DNA of 64,000 nt, taken from positions 73,427-137,426 of the forward strand of contig CAMDHH010000001.1 in NCBI GenBank assembly GCA_945898065.1, read 5' to 3'. Numbering within the stretch: the first letter of the stretch is position 1; every line of letters begins with the position of its first letter. The DNA comes from Bifidobacterium breve. Lineage in GTDB: Bacteria > Actinomycetota > Actinomycetes > Nanopelagicales > Nanopelagicaceae. Shown one piece after another: positions 1 through 10,284 of this stretch. The notes under the pieces were generated by a model, which did not search any database, was not told the origin of the DNA, and was given only the letters and a program-made list of their open reading frames with translations. The translations under genes were made by a program, and so were the position numbers.

Positions 1-1047
1 TATACCTTTGAAGATCGCGGCGGTCGTTCAATAACTCTGCGTCCTGAAGGAACTGCTGGCGTAATGCGCGCTGTTATCGAACATAATTTGGATCGCGGAC
101 AATTGCCTATAAAAGTTTGGTACAGCGGAGCATTTTTTCGTGCGGAGAGACCACAAGCAGGTCGCTTCAGACAGTTTTATCAAGTTGGAATTGAAGCAAT
201 TGGAATAGATGATCCAGCCGTTGATGCAGAAGTTATAGCAATTGCTGATCAAGGTTTTAGATCACTTGGTCTCAAACGCTATCGCTTAGAGATCACCTCA
301 CTAGGAGATAGCGCTTCACGAAGTGCGCACCGTGTAGAACTCGACAAATTTATAGCAACTCTAGATTTAGATGAAGCAACATCTGCTCGCGCGAAAATAA
401 ACCCACTTCGCCTCTTCGATGACAAGCGCGAAGAGATGAAGAAATTGATGGCAAAAGCGCCATTGCTTATGGATTTCTTATCGCAGGAATCGCGTGCGCA
501 ATTTGCGCAAGTTCAAGAACACCTCAAACGCCTTGGAATAACTTATGTTCTCAATCCACATATGGTTCGTGGTCTTGATTACTACACCGGAACCACCTTT
601 GAATTTATCCACGAAGATCTCGGTGCGCAATCTGGCATTGGTGGCGGAGGGCGCTACGACGGTCTTATGGACCAGCTTGGTGGACAAGAGCTTTCAGGAA
701 TTGGATTTGGATTAGGAGTTGATCGCGCTCTGCTTGCAGCTCAAGCAGAGGGCGTTGTACCAAAGGACTCCTTTACTTCAGATTTATTTATTATTCCTCT
801 GGGTGAAAAAGCCAAAAGTGAAGCACTGGCTATGGCAATGCAATTGCGAAATAGTGGTCACGTTGTTGAGATTGCATTTGGAGAACGTGCCCTCAAAGGC
901 GCAATGAAGGCTGCTGATAAGAGTGGCTCAAAATATGTCGTTGTTTTAGGCGATACGGAATTAGCATCGGGTAGCGTTGAACTCAAAGAGATGTCTAGTG
1001 GAGTTTCAAAATCAGTTACGATTAGCGCCTTACACCAAGCGCTCTAA
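1..1047 (+). CDS. hisS: Histidyl-tRNA synthetase (5'-truncated by window)
   Basis: Cytosolic class II aminoacyl-tRNA synthetase that charges tRNA-His. The reading frame is open from base 1, so the N-terminal ~70 residues lie outside the window and 348 residues remain. Visible are the motif 1/2 region ([19 protein letters not shown]), the [13 protein letters not shown] motif 2 loop and the HisRS signature [18 protein letters not shown] stretch ([15 protein letters not shown]), followed by the C-terminal anticodon-binding domain. The ATG at 64 is internal and is not the true start. The gene is followed 29 bp later by aspS, the usual actinobacterial order. Confidence 0.96.
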   Translation, partial: YTFEDRGGRSITLRPEGTAGVMRAVIEHNLDRGQLPIKVWYSGAFFRAERPQAGRFRQFYQVGIEAIGIDDPAVDAEVIAIADQGFRSLGLKRYRLEITSLGDSASRSAHRVELDKFIATLDLDEATSARAKINPLRLFDDKREEMKKLMAKAPLLMDFLSQESRAQFAQVQEHLKRLGITYVLNPHMVRGLDYYTGTTFEFIHEDLGAQSGIGGGGRYDGLMDQLGGQELSGIGFGLGVDRALLAAQAEGVVPKDSFTSDLFIIPLGEKAKSEALAMAMQLRNSGHVVEIAFGERALKGAMKAADKSGSKYVVVLGDTELASGSVELKEMSSGVSKSVTISALHQAL

Positions 1048-1079
1048 GCCCACTGATCGGAAATGTTGAATTTATTATG

Positions 1080-2816
1080 ATGAGAACCCATGGCGCAGGA
1101 ACGCTTCGCAAAAGTGATGCTGGAAAAGTAGTAACACTTGCAGGCTGGGTATCTCGTCGTCGCGATCATGGTGGTGTTGCATTTATCGATTTTCGCGATG
1201 CGACAGGGTGGGTTCAAGTTGTCATCCGCGATGAGGTAATGGCTGGTTCGCTTCGCGCTGAATGGTGTCTTCAAATCACTGGCGAAGTTGTTGCTAGGCC
1301 ATCTGGAAATGAAAATGCTGGTATCGATACCGGCGATATTGAAGTGATGGGAGATTCAATAGTTGTACTCAGTGAATCAGCTCCTCTACCTTTCCCGATC
1401 GATAGTGGCGATGATGCAGATATCAATGAAGAAGTTCGTTTGAAATATCGCTATCTAGATTTACGTCGTGAAAAGCCCGCCGCTAACTTGCGCCTGCGAT
1501 CCAAAGTGACATCGACTATTCGCTCCGTTATGGATTCTGAGCAATTTTTAGAGATTGAAACTCCATATCTGACACGTTCGACCCCTGAAGGTGCGCGTGA
1601 CTTTTTAGTTCCAGTTCGCTTGCAGCCTGGCAGTTGGTACGCCCTTCCTCAATCACCGCAGCTGTTCAAGCAGCTGCTTATGGTTGCCGGAATGGAAAAG
1701 TATTACCAAATAGCACGTTGCTTCCGAGATGAAGATTTTCGAGCAGATCGCCAGCCTGAATTTACTCAACTAGATATTGAAATGTCATTTATTGATCAAG
1801 AAGATATTTTGGCTGTCGCTGAAAGAATAGTTGCAAAGATTTGGAAAGAAGTTGCTAACTACGAGATTCCTCTTCCTCTCATGCGTATGACGTATGCAGA
1901 TGCAATGAGTAATTACGGATCAGATAAGCCTGATTTACGTTTCGGACTCAAACTCCAAGAACTCACATCCTTTTTCGCACAGACGCCTTTTAGAGTTTTC
2001 CAAGCGTCATATGTTGGTGCAGTCATCATGCCCGGAGGAGCAAACTCTGCGCGTCGTGAACTCGATGCATGGCAAGACTGGGCAAAGGCGCGTGGAGCAA
2101 AGGGACTCGCATACATTTTGGTTGCAGATGATGGAACTTTAGGTGGCCCTGTTGCAAAGAATTTGTCCGAAGAAGAACAGGGTTCGATCGTCGCAGCTGT
2201 TGGCGCGAAGCCAGGAGATGCAATCTTTTTTGCCGCAGGGGAGCGAAGAGCATCACTCAATCTTCTAGGCGCAGTTCGTTTGGAGATTGGAAAACGTTGC
2301 GAATTGATACCAACTGGCAAGTGGGAATTTCTCTGGGTTGTCGATGCACCAATGTTTGAGCCGATAGATAACGGTGGTTGGACGGCTGTGCACCATCCAT
2401 TCACTGGTCCAAAACCAGAGTTTGCAACTTCGTTCGCGAAAGATCCTGCGAGCGCACTTGCCTATGCATATGACATTGTCTTGAATGGAACCGAACTCGG
2501 CGGCGGTTCTATTCGTATTCATGATCGTCAAATACAGAAGGATGTTTTCTCCGTCATTGGTCTCAGTGATGAAGAGGCAGCGAGCAAATTTGGATTCTTG
2601 CTTGAAGCATTCAACTATGGGCCACCACCTCATGGAGGAATCGCACTTGGTCTGGACCGAGTCTGCGCTCTTCTCTCTGGCTCAGATTCAATCCGCGAAG
2701 TTATCGCCTTTCCGAAGACGGCTAGCGGGGGAGATCCACTCACGGGAGCGCCTACGCCTATTACCCCTGTTCAGCGAAGAGAGAGCGGTATAGATGGCGG
2801 ACTGAAGGGAAGTTAG
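1080..2816 (+). CDS. aspS: Aspartyl-tRNA synthetase, probably non-discriminating
   Basis: Class II synthetase charging tRNA-Asp. The N-terminal OB-fold carries [11 protein letters not shown]. The His in RRRDHG (Leu in discriminating enzymes such as that of E. coli) is associated with bacterial AspRS that also aspartylates tRNA-Asn, with amidation by GatCAB. The catalytic core has [18 protein letters not shown] (motif 2) and the C-terminal GIALGLDR (motif 3). Two ATGs are adjacent at 1077 and 1080; the second gives the family-typical [10 protein letters not shown] start. At 578 residues it is close to the bacterial norm of ~590. A bacterial-type GAD insert domain lies between motifs 2 and 3. 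Confidence 0.95.
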   Translation: MRTHGAGTLRKSDAGKVVTLAGWVSRRRDHGGVAFIDFRDATGWVQVVIRDEVMAGSLRAEWCLQITGEVVARPSGNENAGIDTGDIEVMGDSIVVLSESAPLPFPIDSGDDADINEEVRLKYRYLDLRREKPAANLRLRSKVTSTIRSVMDSEQFLEIETPYLTRSTPEGARDFLVPVRLQPGSWYALPQSPQLFKQLLMVAGMEKYYQIARCFRDEDFRADRQPEFTQLDIEMSFIDQEDILAVAERIVAKIWKEVANYEIPLPLMRMTYADAMSNYGSDKPDLRFGLKLQELTSFFAQTPFRVFQASYVGAVIMPGGANSARRELDAWQDWAKARGAKGLAYILVADDGTLGGPVAKNLSEEEQGSIVAAVGAKPGDAIFFAAGERRASLNLLGAVRLEIGKRCELIPTGKWEFLWVVDAPMFEPIDNGGWTAVHHPFTGPKPEFATSFAKDPASALAYAYDIVLNGTELGGGSIRIHDRQIQKDVFSVIGLSDEEAASKFGFLLEAFNYGPPPHGGIALGLDRVCALLSGSDSIREVIAFPKTASGGDPLTGAPTPITPVQRRESGIDGGLKGS

Positions 2817-2829
2817 AGAGAATTCGCGA

Positions 2830-3471
2830 GTGAAAAAATCTCTCGGGTTGGTTCTATCTTCACTTCTCGTCTTGACTGGTTGTGGCGCTCAGTCACAAAT
2901 TTATGCTGCTTCAAAATCAGAAGGTGTTTTCTTCACCGTTCCAAAGAAATGGCATGTAATTAGTACTCAAGCATTGAATAAGTTTGAAGCAAAAAATGCA
3001 CAGGGCTTAGCTGTCGAACGTCAGACATTAGTGAAGTGGCAAGTGGCCTATTCGATTGAAGCAAAAGTGAAGCCATCCCAGATCTTTGAAATCGATGCGC
3101 CAGAAAAACCTGTTGCTCTTGCACGAGTACGCAATTTATCGGCTGATGAGAAAAATGCAGTTTCCTTGAACATTTTGCGAGATGCCATCGTCCCCCTTTC
3201 GCAGTGGGTAAGTACTCCGACTGCAGATACACCACTTTTTGAGATTTATGATGATTATGAAGTAGTTGAAAAGGGTGCACGAGGGGTGCGCACAATATTC
3301 ACATTTACACATAAGGGAGTGGCTCAAACCATCGACCAGACTGCGATGATTTCGCCCGATAACTCAAAGGTCTATCTATTTATAATTCGCTGCACTAATA
3401 AATGCTATAAGAAGAATGAAAAACTCATGACCGAGATTTCAAATTCATTTACAGTAAGGGGAGCCAGATGA
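2830..3471 (+). CDS. Putative lipoprotein of unknown function
   Basis: A 213-residue protein with a clear lipoprotein signal peptide: charged KK, a hydrophobic core and lipobox LTGC with the modified Cys at residue 18. The start is GTG at 2830. The mature part is polar with alternating beta-like stretches. VFFTVPKKWHV near its start and the closing VYLFIIRC...ISNSF pattern resemble secreted PsbP/LpqN-like domains, but this is only a weak resemblance. The gene's last four bases overlap the start of the downstream membrane protease (ATGA), so the two are probably translated together. The product could be an accessory or substrate-binding lipoprotein for that protease (inference). Confidence 0.75.
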   Translation: MKKSLGLVLSSLLVLTGCGAQSQIYAASKSEGVFFTVPKKWHVISTQALNKFEAKNAQGLAVERQTLVKWQVAYSIEAKVKPSQIFEIDAPEKPVALARVRNLSADEKNAVSLNILRDAIVPLSQWVSTPTADTPLFEIYDDYEVVEKGARGVRTIFTFTHKGVAQTIDQTAMISPDNSKVYLFIIRCTNKCYKKNEKLMTEISNSFTVRGAR

Positions 3472-5726
3472 GCCAACTAGAGAATCGACCTAGTAGAGCG
3501 CGCGATACCGATCGAAAGACTCGTATTCATCTCTCTTTCTACGATAGAACTAAGTTTTTCCTCCTCTTTGGCATCACATTCCTTGTTCTTGTCTGGTCGA
3601 ACTTGGCAGAAAATCCAATCCTGAGTTTTTCAGATGGTGTGAAAGATGTCGCATCTAGTAAAAGTTGGTTACTTGGATTAGTTGTAATTGAAGTATTGCG
3701 ACAGATTCATTTTGGGTTAGCTGAAATTCTTGCGCCCTATCATGGTTTCTGGCAACGTTATTTTTCTTTTGTAGATAAATTGCTGCATCGCCTTAGTGAC
3801 TGGACCAGGTTTAGATTATCTCGTGTCATCAAGTGGCTATTAGTTATATTTCTACTATCTGTAGTTTTAGGTGCTATTTATAAAGAGACTCCTATTCGTG
3901 CGCTCTTTCTAGCTCCCAAGGCATTCTTTAGTGCGCTCCCAATTCTTGGCCAATTGATGTTTGCTGTCTTTTTCGTCATTATTCAATTTGCAGCAATTTT
4001 CTGGTTCCTCAGCAGAGGCGGAGTTGAAACATATTTCCCTGACGATATTCGAACACGCTTTAGTGATGTGTGGGGTCAAGACCATGTGCTCAATCGCATC
4101 CGTGAGAATTTGCTCTTCCTCGAAACTCCTGAAGAGATTGAAAAACACGGTGGCTATGTTCCTGGTGGAATTCTTTTGTGGGGTCCTCCAGGAACGGGTA
4201 AAACTTTGATGGCTGAGTCAATGGCGGGTGAGACTGGTAAGCCATTTGTTTTTGTAGATCCGGGTGCATTTACAAATATGTTTATGGGTGTCGGAATTTT
4301 GAAGGTGAAATCACTTTTTAGAAAATTGCGCAAGCTTGCGCTTCGCTATGGTGGAGTTGTTGTTTTTATAGATGAAGCAGATTCATTGGGAAACCGTGGA
4401 ATCGTTTCATCAGGTGGGCCGCAACGTTTCGCAGGTGCATCGATACCAGGAGTCTTTGGAGATTCCTGTCATGGTGGTGCGTATCTCTCACCTTCAGCTG
4501 CGTCTGCTGTAGTTCACGAAAAGTTTATAATGGGTGGAGCAGCAGGCGGCGGTGGTGGTTCAGGAACATTGCAAGCGCTACTTACGGAACTATCTGGACT
4601 AAAGAAACCTCGTGGCTTCTTCAATCGTATCGTTCGACGAACTTTAGGCATGCGTCCTAAGAATCCTCCGAAGTATCGAATCCTTGTTGTTATGGCTACA
4701 AATATGCCAGAGGCACTTGATGAAGCGCTTCTGCGTCCTGGTCGTATCGATCGTATGTATCGCGTTGGTTATCCAAGTAAGGCCGGGCGTGTTCGAACAT
4801 ACGAGGGATATTTGGCAAAAGTTTCTCATTCACTTAGCGTTGAAGAGATTGATAAATTGGCGACAATTACTCCATATGCAACAGGTGCAACAATTAAAGA
4901 CACAATCAATGAAGCCCTCATCTTTGCAATTCGCAATGGTCGCACATCCATTGAATGGGCCGATGTCGTCAAAGCTAAACAGCAAAAGGAACTCGGTCCT
5001 TCAGAAGATGTTGAATATATTGAACGAGAGCGTCACGCAGTGGCAGTTCATGAAGCATGCCATGCGGTTGTGGCTCATAGAGTTCGCCAACATATGTCGA
5101 TTGACCTAGCAACAATTGAAAAGGGTTCTGATTACTTAGGAATGGTTGCAAGCATTCCGCCCGATGATCAGTTCACCAGATGGCGAACTGAATATGAGTC
5201 CGATATTTTAGTATCACTGGCCTCACTAGCTGGAGAGCGAATGTTTTTCGATGGCGATAATTCCTCAGGCGTATCAGGGGATTTAGAGAGTGCAACGACG
5301 ATTGCATCTCTTATGGAAGGTCACTGGGGAATGGGCTCAACTATCTCTTCACATGCAAGTAATCGCCGCTTCGAAGTCGGGGCACCCGGTGGTGGAAAAG
5401 GTAAAGACGATACTGCCAAACAAATACGTCTTGCACTCAGTGATCGAATTGAAGATAGCCTCACAGGATTACTTGCTAAGGCAGAAGAGATTTTGATTAC
5501 TAATCGCATGCAAGTTCTTGCTTTAGCTCATGCATTAGAAACTCATAAGACAATGAGTGGCGAAGATGTTGCGGCGGTAATCGATGGTCTTCAAGGTTCA
5601 TTAGTAGACGGACGTCCATATATGGAGATTGAATTACAAGAAAGAATTGAGCGATATCACGTCGCATCCTTAGTAGCCCATCGCGAACATCGAACCCCAG
5701 ACGTAGCTCTACCTATAATCGCCTAG
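3468..5726 (+). CDS. FtsH-like membrane AAA+ / M41 zinc metalloprotease
   Basis: A 752-residue membrane-anchored ATP-dependent protease. There are four hydrophobic segments (about residues 29-45, 66-85, 120-138, 155-181) instead of the two of canonical FtsH. The AAA domain has Walker A GPPGTGKT (239-246), pore loop MFMGVG (271-276), Walker B VVVFIDEAD (297-305) and a second region of homology ending LLRPGRIDR. The M41 domain has HEACH (528-532) as HExxH and a likely third zinc ligand D605 in SGDLESAT. Unusual: a Ser/Gly-rich insert of ~55 residues after Walker B (311-366), and a second basic insert (380-402) before the SRH. It is not a plain FtsH orthologue. It overlaps the upstream lipoprotein gene by 4 bp. 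Confidence 0.88.
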   Translation: MSQLENRPSRARDTDRKTRIHLSFYDRTKFFLLFGITFLVLVWSNLAENPILSFSDGVKDVASSKSWLLGLVVIEVLRQIHFGLAEILAPYHGFWQRYFSFVDKLLHRLSDWTRFRLSRVIKWLLVIFLLSVVLGAIYKETPIRALFLAPKAFFSALPILGQLMFAVFFVIIQFAAIFWFLSRGGVETYFPDDIRTRFSDVWGQDHVLNRIRENLLFLETPEEIEKHGGYVPGGILLWGPPGTGKTLMAESMAGETGKPFVFVDPGAFTNMFMGVGILKVKSLFRKLRKLALRYGGVVVFIDEADSLGNRGIVSSGGPQRFAGASIPGVFGDSCHGGAYLSPSAASAVVHEKFIMGGAAGGGGGSGTLQALLTELSGLKKPRGFFNRIVRRTLGMRPKNPPKYRILVVMATNMPEALDEALLRPGRIDRMYRVGYPSKAGRVRTYEGYLAKVSHSLSVEEIDKLATITPYATGATIKDTINEALIFAIRNGRTSIEWADVVKAKQQKELGPSEDVEYIERERHAVAVHEACHAVVAHRVRQHMSIDLATIEKGSDYLGMVASIPPDDQFTRWRTEYESDILVSLASLAGERMFFDGDNSSGVSGDLESATTIASLMEGHWGMGSTISSHASNRRFEVGAPGGGKGKDDTAKQIRLALSDRIEDSLTGLLAKAEEILITNRMQVLALAHALETHKTMSGEDVAAVIDGLQGSLVDGRPYMEIELQERIERYHVASLVAHREHRTPDVALPIIA

Positions 5727-5744
5727 TTCACGCCTGATTTCAGG

Positions 5745-5750
5745 TAGGCT
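5745..5750 (+). promoter_or_regulatory. Candidate -10 box for DUF948-alaS operon
   Basis: TAGGCT fits the actinobacterial TANNNT -10. It would place a transcript start near 5757, giving a short leader containing the strong GAGGGAGG ribosome binding site before the ATG at 5785. No convincing -35 is visible. Confidence 0.4.
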
Positions 5751-5784
5751 AAGCCTCTATCACGGGAGTAGAGGGAGGCAGATA

Positions 5785-6150
5785 ATGGGTCCAGGCGGAA
5801 TTGCAACAATTATTGCTGCTTGCTCGTTACTCGTAATTGCAACGGCAGTTGCCTATGCCGTTATTCGAGTCGGACGCTTTATCGATGAGGCAAAGGTTTC
5901 ACTCAAGACAATGACAGATGAGACCGCACCTCTAATCGAAGAGGTTCATACGACCGTTACATTGGTCAACGGCCCACTTCATAGTCTCAATCGCGTTACT
6001 AAGAATATTGAAGATATCTCAAATAAAGTTGCAGAGACAACGACAACTTTTATGGATAAGGGTGGTCCAGCGCTCAAAGTAGCAGGGGCTCTTCTTGGTG
6101 CGGCGCAGATGAACAAGGGGCGCTCAAAAAAGAAGAAGAAGGCTGAGTAG
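5785..6150 (+). CDS. DUF948 family single-pass membrane protein
   Basis: A 121-residue protein with one N-terminal transmembrane helix (about residues 5-27, GGIATIIAACSLLVIATAVA). An amphipathic/coiled region follows (VKTMTDETAPLIEEVHTTV..., NRVTKNIEDISNKVAETTTTF), ending in a lysine tail (RSKKKKKAE). This arrangement and the position immediately upstream of alaS are typical of actinobacterial DUF948. A strong SD (GAGGGAGG) precedes the ATG. The function is not established; helical repeats resembling those of chemoreceptor or apolipoprotein-type proteins suggest a membrane-associated structural role. Confidence 0.85.
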   Translation: MGPGGIATIIAACSLLVIATAVAYAVIRVGRFIDEAKVSLKTMTDETAPLIEEVHTTVTLVNGPLHSLNRVTKNIEDISNKVAETTTTFMDKGGPALKVAGALLGAAQMNKGRSKKKKKAE

Positions 6151-6159
6151 TTCAAAGCT

Positions 6160-8832
6160 GTGGAATCCGCCGAGATCCGTTCGCGCTGGCTGCGCTTTTT
6201 TGAAAATGGTAACAGTCAAGGCCTAACGCATACTGTTGTTCCTTCTGCATCCCTGATCGCCGATGATCCAAATTTGCTATTAGTAAATGCAGGAATGGTT
6301 CCCTTCAAACCCTATTTCTTGGGTGAGATTTCTCCACCTTACAAGCGTGCGACATCTGTTCAAAAATGTGTGCGAACCCTAGATATTGATGAAGTTGGAA
6401 AGACAACGCGCCATGCATCATTTTTTCAAATGTGTGGAAATTTTTCTTTTGGTGATTATTTCAAAGAGGGCGCTATTGCATTAGCATGGGAATTGCTCAC
6501 AAACCCAATTTCGCAAGGTGGTTACGGTTTCCCAGAAGAAAAATTATGGGTCACTGTTTATCTCGATGATGATGAAGCGGCCGATATTTGGCATAAGAAA
6601 ATTGGAGTTCCACTCGAGCGAATTCAACGTCGTGATATGGCAGATAACTTCTGGTCTATGGGAGTTCCAGGACCGTGCGGTCCTTGTTCAGAAATTTATT
6701 TCGACCGTGGCCCGCAGTATGGTGTTGAAGGTGGTCCTGTAGCTGATGAGAATCGTTACATGGAAGTATGGAATCTAGTTTTCATGCAGAACGAACGTGG
6801 AGCAGGAAGCGGAAAAGATAATTTTCCAATTCTTGGTGAGCTTCCTGCTAAAAGCATTGATACAGGCTTAGGTCTTGAAAGAATGGCGGCATTACTACAA
6901 GGTGTAGAAAATATTTATGAGATAGATACAACAGCACAGATTCTCAATAAAGCATCGGCTCTTACTGGCGTGAAATATGGTCGCGATGAAAAATCAGATA
7001 TTGCACTACGAGTAATCGCAGACCATGCGCGCACATCAGCCATGTTGATAGGTGATGGAGTTACGCCGGGAAATGAAGGCCGGGGTTATGTATTGCGCAG
7101 AATGATGCGTCGCACGATTCGTAATATGCGCCTACTTGGCTCTCATGATCCGATAATGAGCGAACTCACCCAAGCCGCTATTGGGGCGATGGGCCCTCAA
7201 TACCCAGAACTTGTCTCTGATTCACAACGCATTCTCTCTGTATCGATATCCGAGGAGGAAACTTTTCTTCAAACGCTCAAGAGTGGCACGCAGATATTTG
7301 ATGTTGCTAGCGCTGCTCTCAAGAAGTCGAAGAAGAATGTTTTGCCCGGTGAGGAAGTTTTCAAATTACACGATACGTACGGTTTCCCATTCGATCTTAC
7401 GTTAGAAATGGCGCGCGAAGAAGGCTTAGAAATCGATGCGGAAGGCTTCACGCGCTTAATGAAGGAACAACGTGATCGCGCTAAAGCCGATGCTCGTCTC
7501 AAAAAAAGTGGACATACAGATCTCACGATTTACAGAACTATCGCTGATAAGTCTGGTCGCACCGAGTTTGTTGGATACTCGCACCGCGAAAGTGAATCTG
7601 CTATCCGCGCGATTCTTGTTGATGGTGCGCGTGTAAAAAGTGCTCAAAGCGGAGATGAAGTCGAAGTTGTACTCGATCGCACTCCCTTCTATGCAGAAGG
7701 GGGCGGACAATTAGCCGATGGCGGAATTCTCACTCTCGAATCTGGCGCGATAGTAGAAATCGATGATGTACAAAGCCCGGTGCCAGGAGTGAGCGTTCAT
7801 AGAGGTCGCGTTCTCAGTGGAGGCATTGAAGAATCATCAAAGCTACTCGCATCCATTGATATCGAACGCCGTCACGCCATTTCGCGCGCACATACTGCTA
7901 CCCATATGGTGCATAAAGCATTTCGCGAAATTCTTGGAGAGACTGCAACACAGGCAGGCTCAGAAAATGCTCCAGGTCGCTTTCGTTTTGATTTTCCTGC
8001 AACAGGAGCGGTGCCAGTCAGTGTTTTGAATGATGTCGAATCTAGAGTCAATTCCTTACTGTTAGATAATTTGGAAGTTTCTGCACAAGAGATGTCACAA
8101 GCAGAAGCGAAAGAATTGGGTGCGATGGCTCTCTTTGGTGAGAAATATGGAGATCGAGTTCGCGTTGTCAGCGTTGGAGATTGGGCTCGTGAGTTATGTG
8201 GCGGAACACATGTTTCGCGTTCTGGCGAACTGGGAATTGTAAAACTACTTAGTGAATCATCAATTGGCGCCGGAGTACGTCGCGTAGAAGCGCTCGTAGG
8301 TGTGGATGCATATAAGTTCTTAGCACGCGAACATCTTCTCCTGAACTCACTGACGGAGATTATCAAAGGCGCTCGAGTAGAAGAATTGCCTGAGCGTATT
8401 TCAGATTTGATGGTAAAGATAAAAGACATTGAGAAAGAACTTTCTGCACTTCGCTCAAAGGATGCACTTGGAAAGATAAGCGAACTTGTCGCCCAGGTAA
8501 AAGTAATCAATGGGGTCAGTGTGATCGCTGCTCATTTAGCCGATGGAGTCTCAGGCGATGATCTGCGCTCTATTGCATTAGATTTACGCAATCGTGCAAA
8601 AAATTCGGTAATTGCACTTGTTAGTGTCAACGATGGTAAATCAGTATTGGTAGTTGCAACAACAGAGGAATCACGTTCACAAGGTCTCAAGGCTGGCGCA
8701 CTCGTCAAACTAGGTTCGACGATTTTGGGTGGCGGCGGCGGCGGAAAAGATGATTTTGCTCAAGGCGGCGGAGTTGATACCTCAAAGATTGTCCAGGCAC
8801 TAGAAGCTATTACTAACGCTATTGCAGGCTAA
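6160..8832 (+). CDS. alaS: Alanyl-tRNA synthetase
   Basis: An 890-residue class II synthetase with full architecture. The N-terminal aminoacylation core starts [14 protein letters not shown] and contains [14 protein letters not shown] and the tRNA-binding region. The editing domain that deacylates mischarged Ser/Gly has zinc-site motifs HTATH and CGGTH. The C-terminal DHHA1 domain has a Gly-rich [16 protein letters not shown] end. The start is GTG at 6160, chosen because it gives the family-typical MESAEIR; the SD is weak. It is 9 bp after DUF948 and 4 bp before ruvX, so it is operonic. Confidence 0.96.
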   Translation: MESAEIRSRWLRFFENGNSQGLTHTVVPSASLIADDPNLLLVNAGMVPFKPYFLGEISPPYKRATSVQKCVRTLDIDEVGKTTRHASFFQMCGNFSFGDYFKEGAIALAWELLTNPISQGGYGFPEEKLWVTVYLDDDEAADIWHKKIGVPLERIQRRDMADNFWSMGVPGPCGPCSEIYFDRGPQYGVEGGPVADENRYMEVWNLVFMQNERGAGSGKDNFPILGELPAKSIDTGLGLERMAALLQGVENIYEIDTTAQILNKASALTGVKYGRDEKSDIALRVIADHARTSAMLIGDGVTPGNEGRGYVLRRMMRRTIRNMRLLGSHDPIMSELTQAAIGAMGPQYPELVSDSQRILSVSISEEETFLQTLKSGTQIFDVASAALKKSKKNVLPGEEVFKLHDTYGFPFDLTLEMAREEGLEIDAEGFTRLMKEQRDRAKADARLKKSGHTDLTIYRTIADKSGRTEFVGYSHRESESAIRAILVDGARVKSAQSGDEVEVVLDRTPFYAEGGGQLADGGILTLESGAIVEIDDVQSPVPGVSVHRGRVLSGGIEESSKLLASIDIERRHAISRAHTATHMVHKAFREILGETATQAGSENAPGRFRFDFPATGAVPVSVLNDVESRVNSLLLDNLEVSAQEMSQAEAKELGAMALFGEKYGDRVRVVSVGDWARELCGGTHVSRSGELGIVKLLSESSIGAGVRRVEALVGVDAYKFLAREHLLLNSLTEIIKGARVEELPERISDLMVKIKDIEKELSALRSKDALGKISELVAQVKVINGVSVIAAHLADGVSGDDLRSIALDLRNRAKNSVIALVSVNDGKSVLVVATTEESRSQGLKAGALVKLGSTILGGGGGGKDDFAQGGGVDTSKIVQALEAITNAIAG

Positions 8833-8836
8833 GTCG

Positions 8837-9265
8837 ATGCTACGCGGACGTCGTATTGCATTTGATTACGGTGATGTTCGTATCGGCGTAGCACTGTGCG
8901 ATCCAGATGCAATTCTCTCCTCGCCACTTACGACGCTACAAAGTAAGTCCAAGGATCTCTTTACGCAGATTGTAAGTATTCTTGAAGAACATCAGCCCGT
9001 ATTGATCTTTATTGGCAAACCAACGCTACTAAGCGGACTTTCAGGTGAGGCAGTGGCGAAAGTAGAAGATTTCGTATCTGCATTGGAGAAACATACGGAT
9101 ATCGAAATCGTCCTAGTTGATGAACGATTGTCCACGGTATCGGCAATGAAGAGTTTACAAAACGCTGGAGTAAGCGCAAAAGATGCACGAAGCTCTATTG
9201 ATTCAATGGCTGCAGTTGCAATATTGGAGCGAGGTTTAGCTATGACGAAATCAAGAGAGAAATGA
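8837..9265 (+). CDS. ruvX: RuvX/YqgF pre-16S rRNA processing nuclease
   Basis: RNase H-fold nuclease implicated in 16S rRNA 5' maturation. Key motifs are RRIAFDYGDVRIGVALCDP (the first catalytic Asp with the R-IG-A pattern), VDERLSTVSA and SIDSMAAVAILERGL with the last acidic residue. The ATG at 8837 gives MLRGRRIAFDYG, the usual start distance. An upstream in-frame TTG at 8822 would overlap alaS and is less likely. The gene overlaps mltG by 4 bp. It is 142 residues, within the family norm. Confidence 0.92.
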   Translation: MLRGRRIAFDYGDVRIGVALCDPDAILSSPLTTLQSKSKDLFTQIVSILEEHQPVLIFIGKPTLLSGLSGEAVAKVEDFVSALEKHTDIEIVLVDERLSTVSAMKSLQNAGVSAKDARSSIDSMAAVAILERGLAMTKSREK

Positions 9266-10284
9266 GACGTTTGTTTCTTGCTGGTTTACTAATAGTTTCT
9301 CTCACACTTTCATTGCATCTGATTCGCACCCAAGGCAGAAGCGCACCAGATTTCCCTGAAATGCAAATCTCTGCTCAAATTGATGAAGTCACAATTGAGA
9401 TTCCGGTGGGTTCGACGGGTTCGGAAATTGCCAAGCTACTTGCAGAATCTGGCGTTACTAAATCCTCATTAGCATTTTTCCGAGTTGCTGTTGCAGATCC
9501 GCGTTCGGCAAAAATAGCACCAGGTGCGCATCGTCTGACGATGGAGATATCTGCAAGACAAGCCTTAGAGCAGTTACTCGATGCGAAGCGAATCCCTAAT
9601 CTCTTCGTCGTGACTGAAGGTGCGTGGAACTCGGAGATCTTCTCGGAACTTCGCGATCGAGGTTTCTCGAAAGAGGAACTTTCTAGGGCGATTAATACAT
9701 TGATCTTGCCCAGAGGATTTACCTCGTTAGAAGGTCTTCTTTTTCCTGCGCAATATAGTTTCCCCTCAGATGTAAACGCTAGAGAGATTTTGCAATCGAT
9801 GATAGATAGGTTCACGGTTGAAGCGAATGCATCTGGATTGAACAAAAGTGATGGTAAGTACTCTCCCGCGCAACTATTAGTAATAGCATCTATAGTCCAA
9901 GCTGAGGCTGATCTCAAAGATTTCGTAAAGGTCTCTCAAGTCATTCGTAACCGATTATCTATAGGCATGCCATTGCAGATGGATTCGACAGTGCATTACA
10001 TTCGCAAGGTACGAGGCGAAATTTTTTTGAGTACAAAAGCAACCCTCGCTAAATCTCCATACAACACATACAAACGATATGGACTGCCTCCTGGCGCAAT
10101 TGGGAATCCAGGACGCGCCGCTATAGATGCTGCTCTGCGCCCAGAAATTGGAGATTGGCTATTCTTTATCACTGTTGCACCTGGTGATACACGTTTTACC
10201 AAAAGCAATGATCAGTTCCTTGAGTGGAAACAGTTGTATGAGAAGAATCGACGTGCAGGAGCATTTGAGGTGAAAAATGATTAG
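9262..10284 (+). CDS. mltG: Endolytic murein transglycosylase MltG (YceG-like)
   Basis: A membrane-anchored lytic transglycosylase that cuts nascent glycan strands and sets their length. An N-terminal hydrophobic anchor (LFLAGLLIVSLTLSLHL) is followed by a LysM-like region and the YceG domain. The family core reads ASIVQAEADL...VIRNRLSIGMPLQMDSTVHY. In E. coli this stretch is ASIVEKE; here the first of the two glutamates is Gln and the second is kept, so the catalytic assignment should be checked by alignment. The end has the usual YNTY...GLPPGAIGNPG stretch. It overlaps ruvX by 4 bp and aroE by 8 bp. Confidence 0.92.
   Translation: MRRLFLAGLLIVSLTLSLHLIRTQGRSAPDFPEMQISAQIDEVTIEIPVGSTGSEIAKLLAESGVTKSSLAFFRVAVADPRSAKIAPGAHRLTMEISARQALEQLLDAKRIPNLFVVTEGAWNSEIFSELRDRGFSKEELSRAINTLILPRGFTSLEGLLFPAQYSFPSDVNAREILQSMIDRFTVEANASGLNKSDGKYSPAQLLVIASIVQAEADLKDFVKVSQVIRNRLSIGMPLQMDSTVHYIRKVRGEIFLSTKATLAKSPYNTYKRYGLPPGAIGNPGRAAIDAALRPEIGDWLFFITVAPGDTRFTKSNDQFLEWKQLYEKNRRAGAFEVKND

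Noticed and set aside
5714..5719. Perfect TATAAT sequence at the end of the FtsH-like gene
   Set aside because: It lies inside the coding end with no -35, and TAGGCT at 5745-5750 fits the DUF948 leader better; kept only as a weak alternative.
7872..8510. 212-residue open frame on the minus strand inside alaS
   Set aside because: Fully antisense to conserved alaS editing-domain sequence, Ser/Arg-rich low-complexity translation, no family resemblance: a shadow frame.
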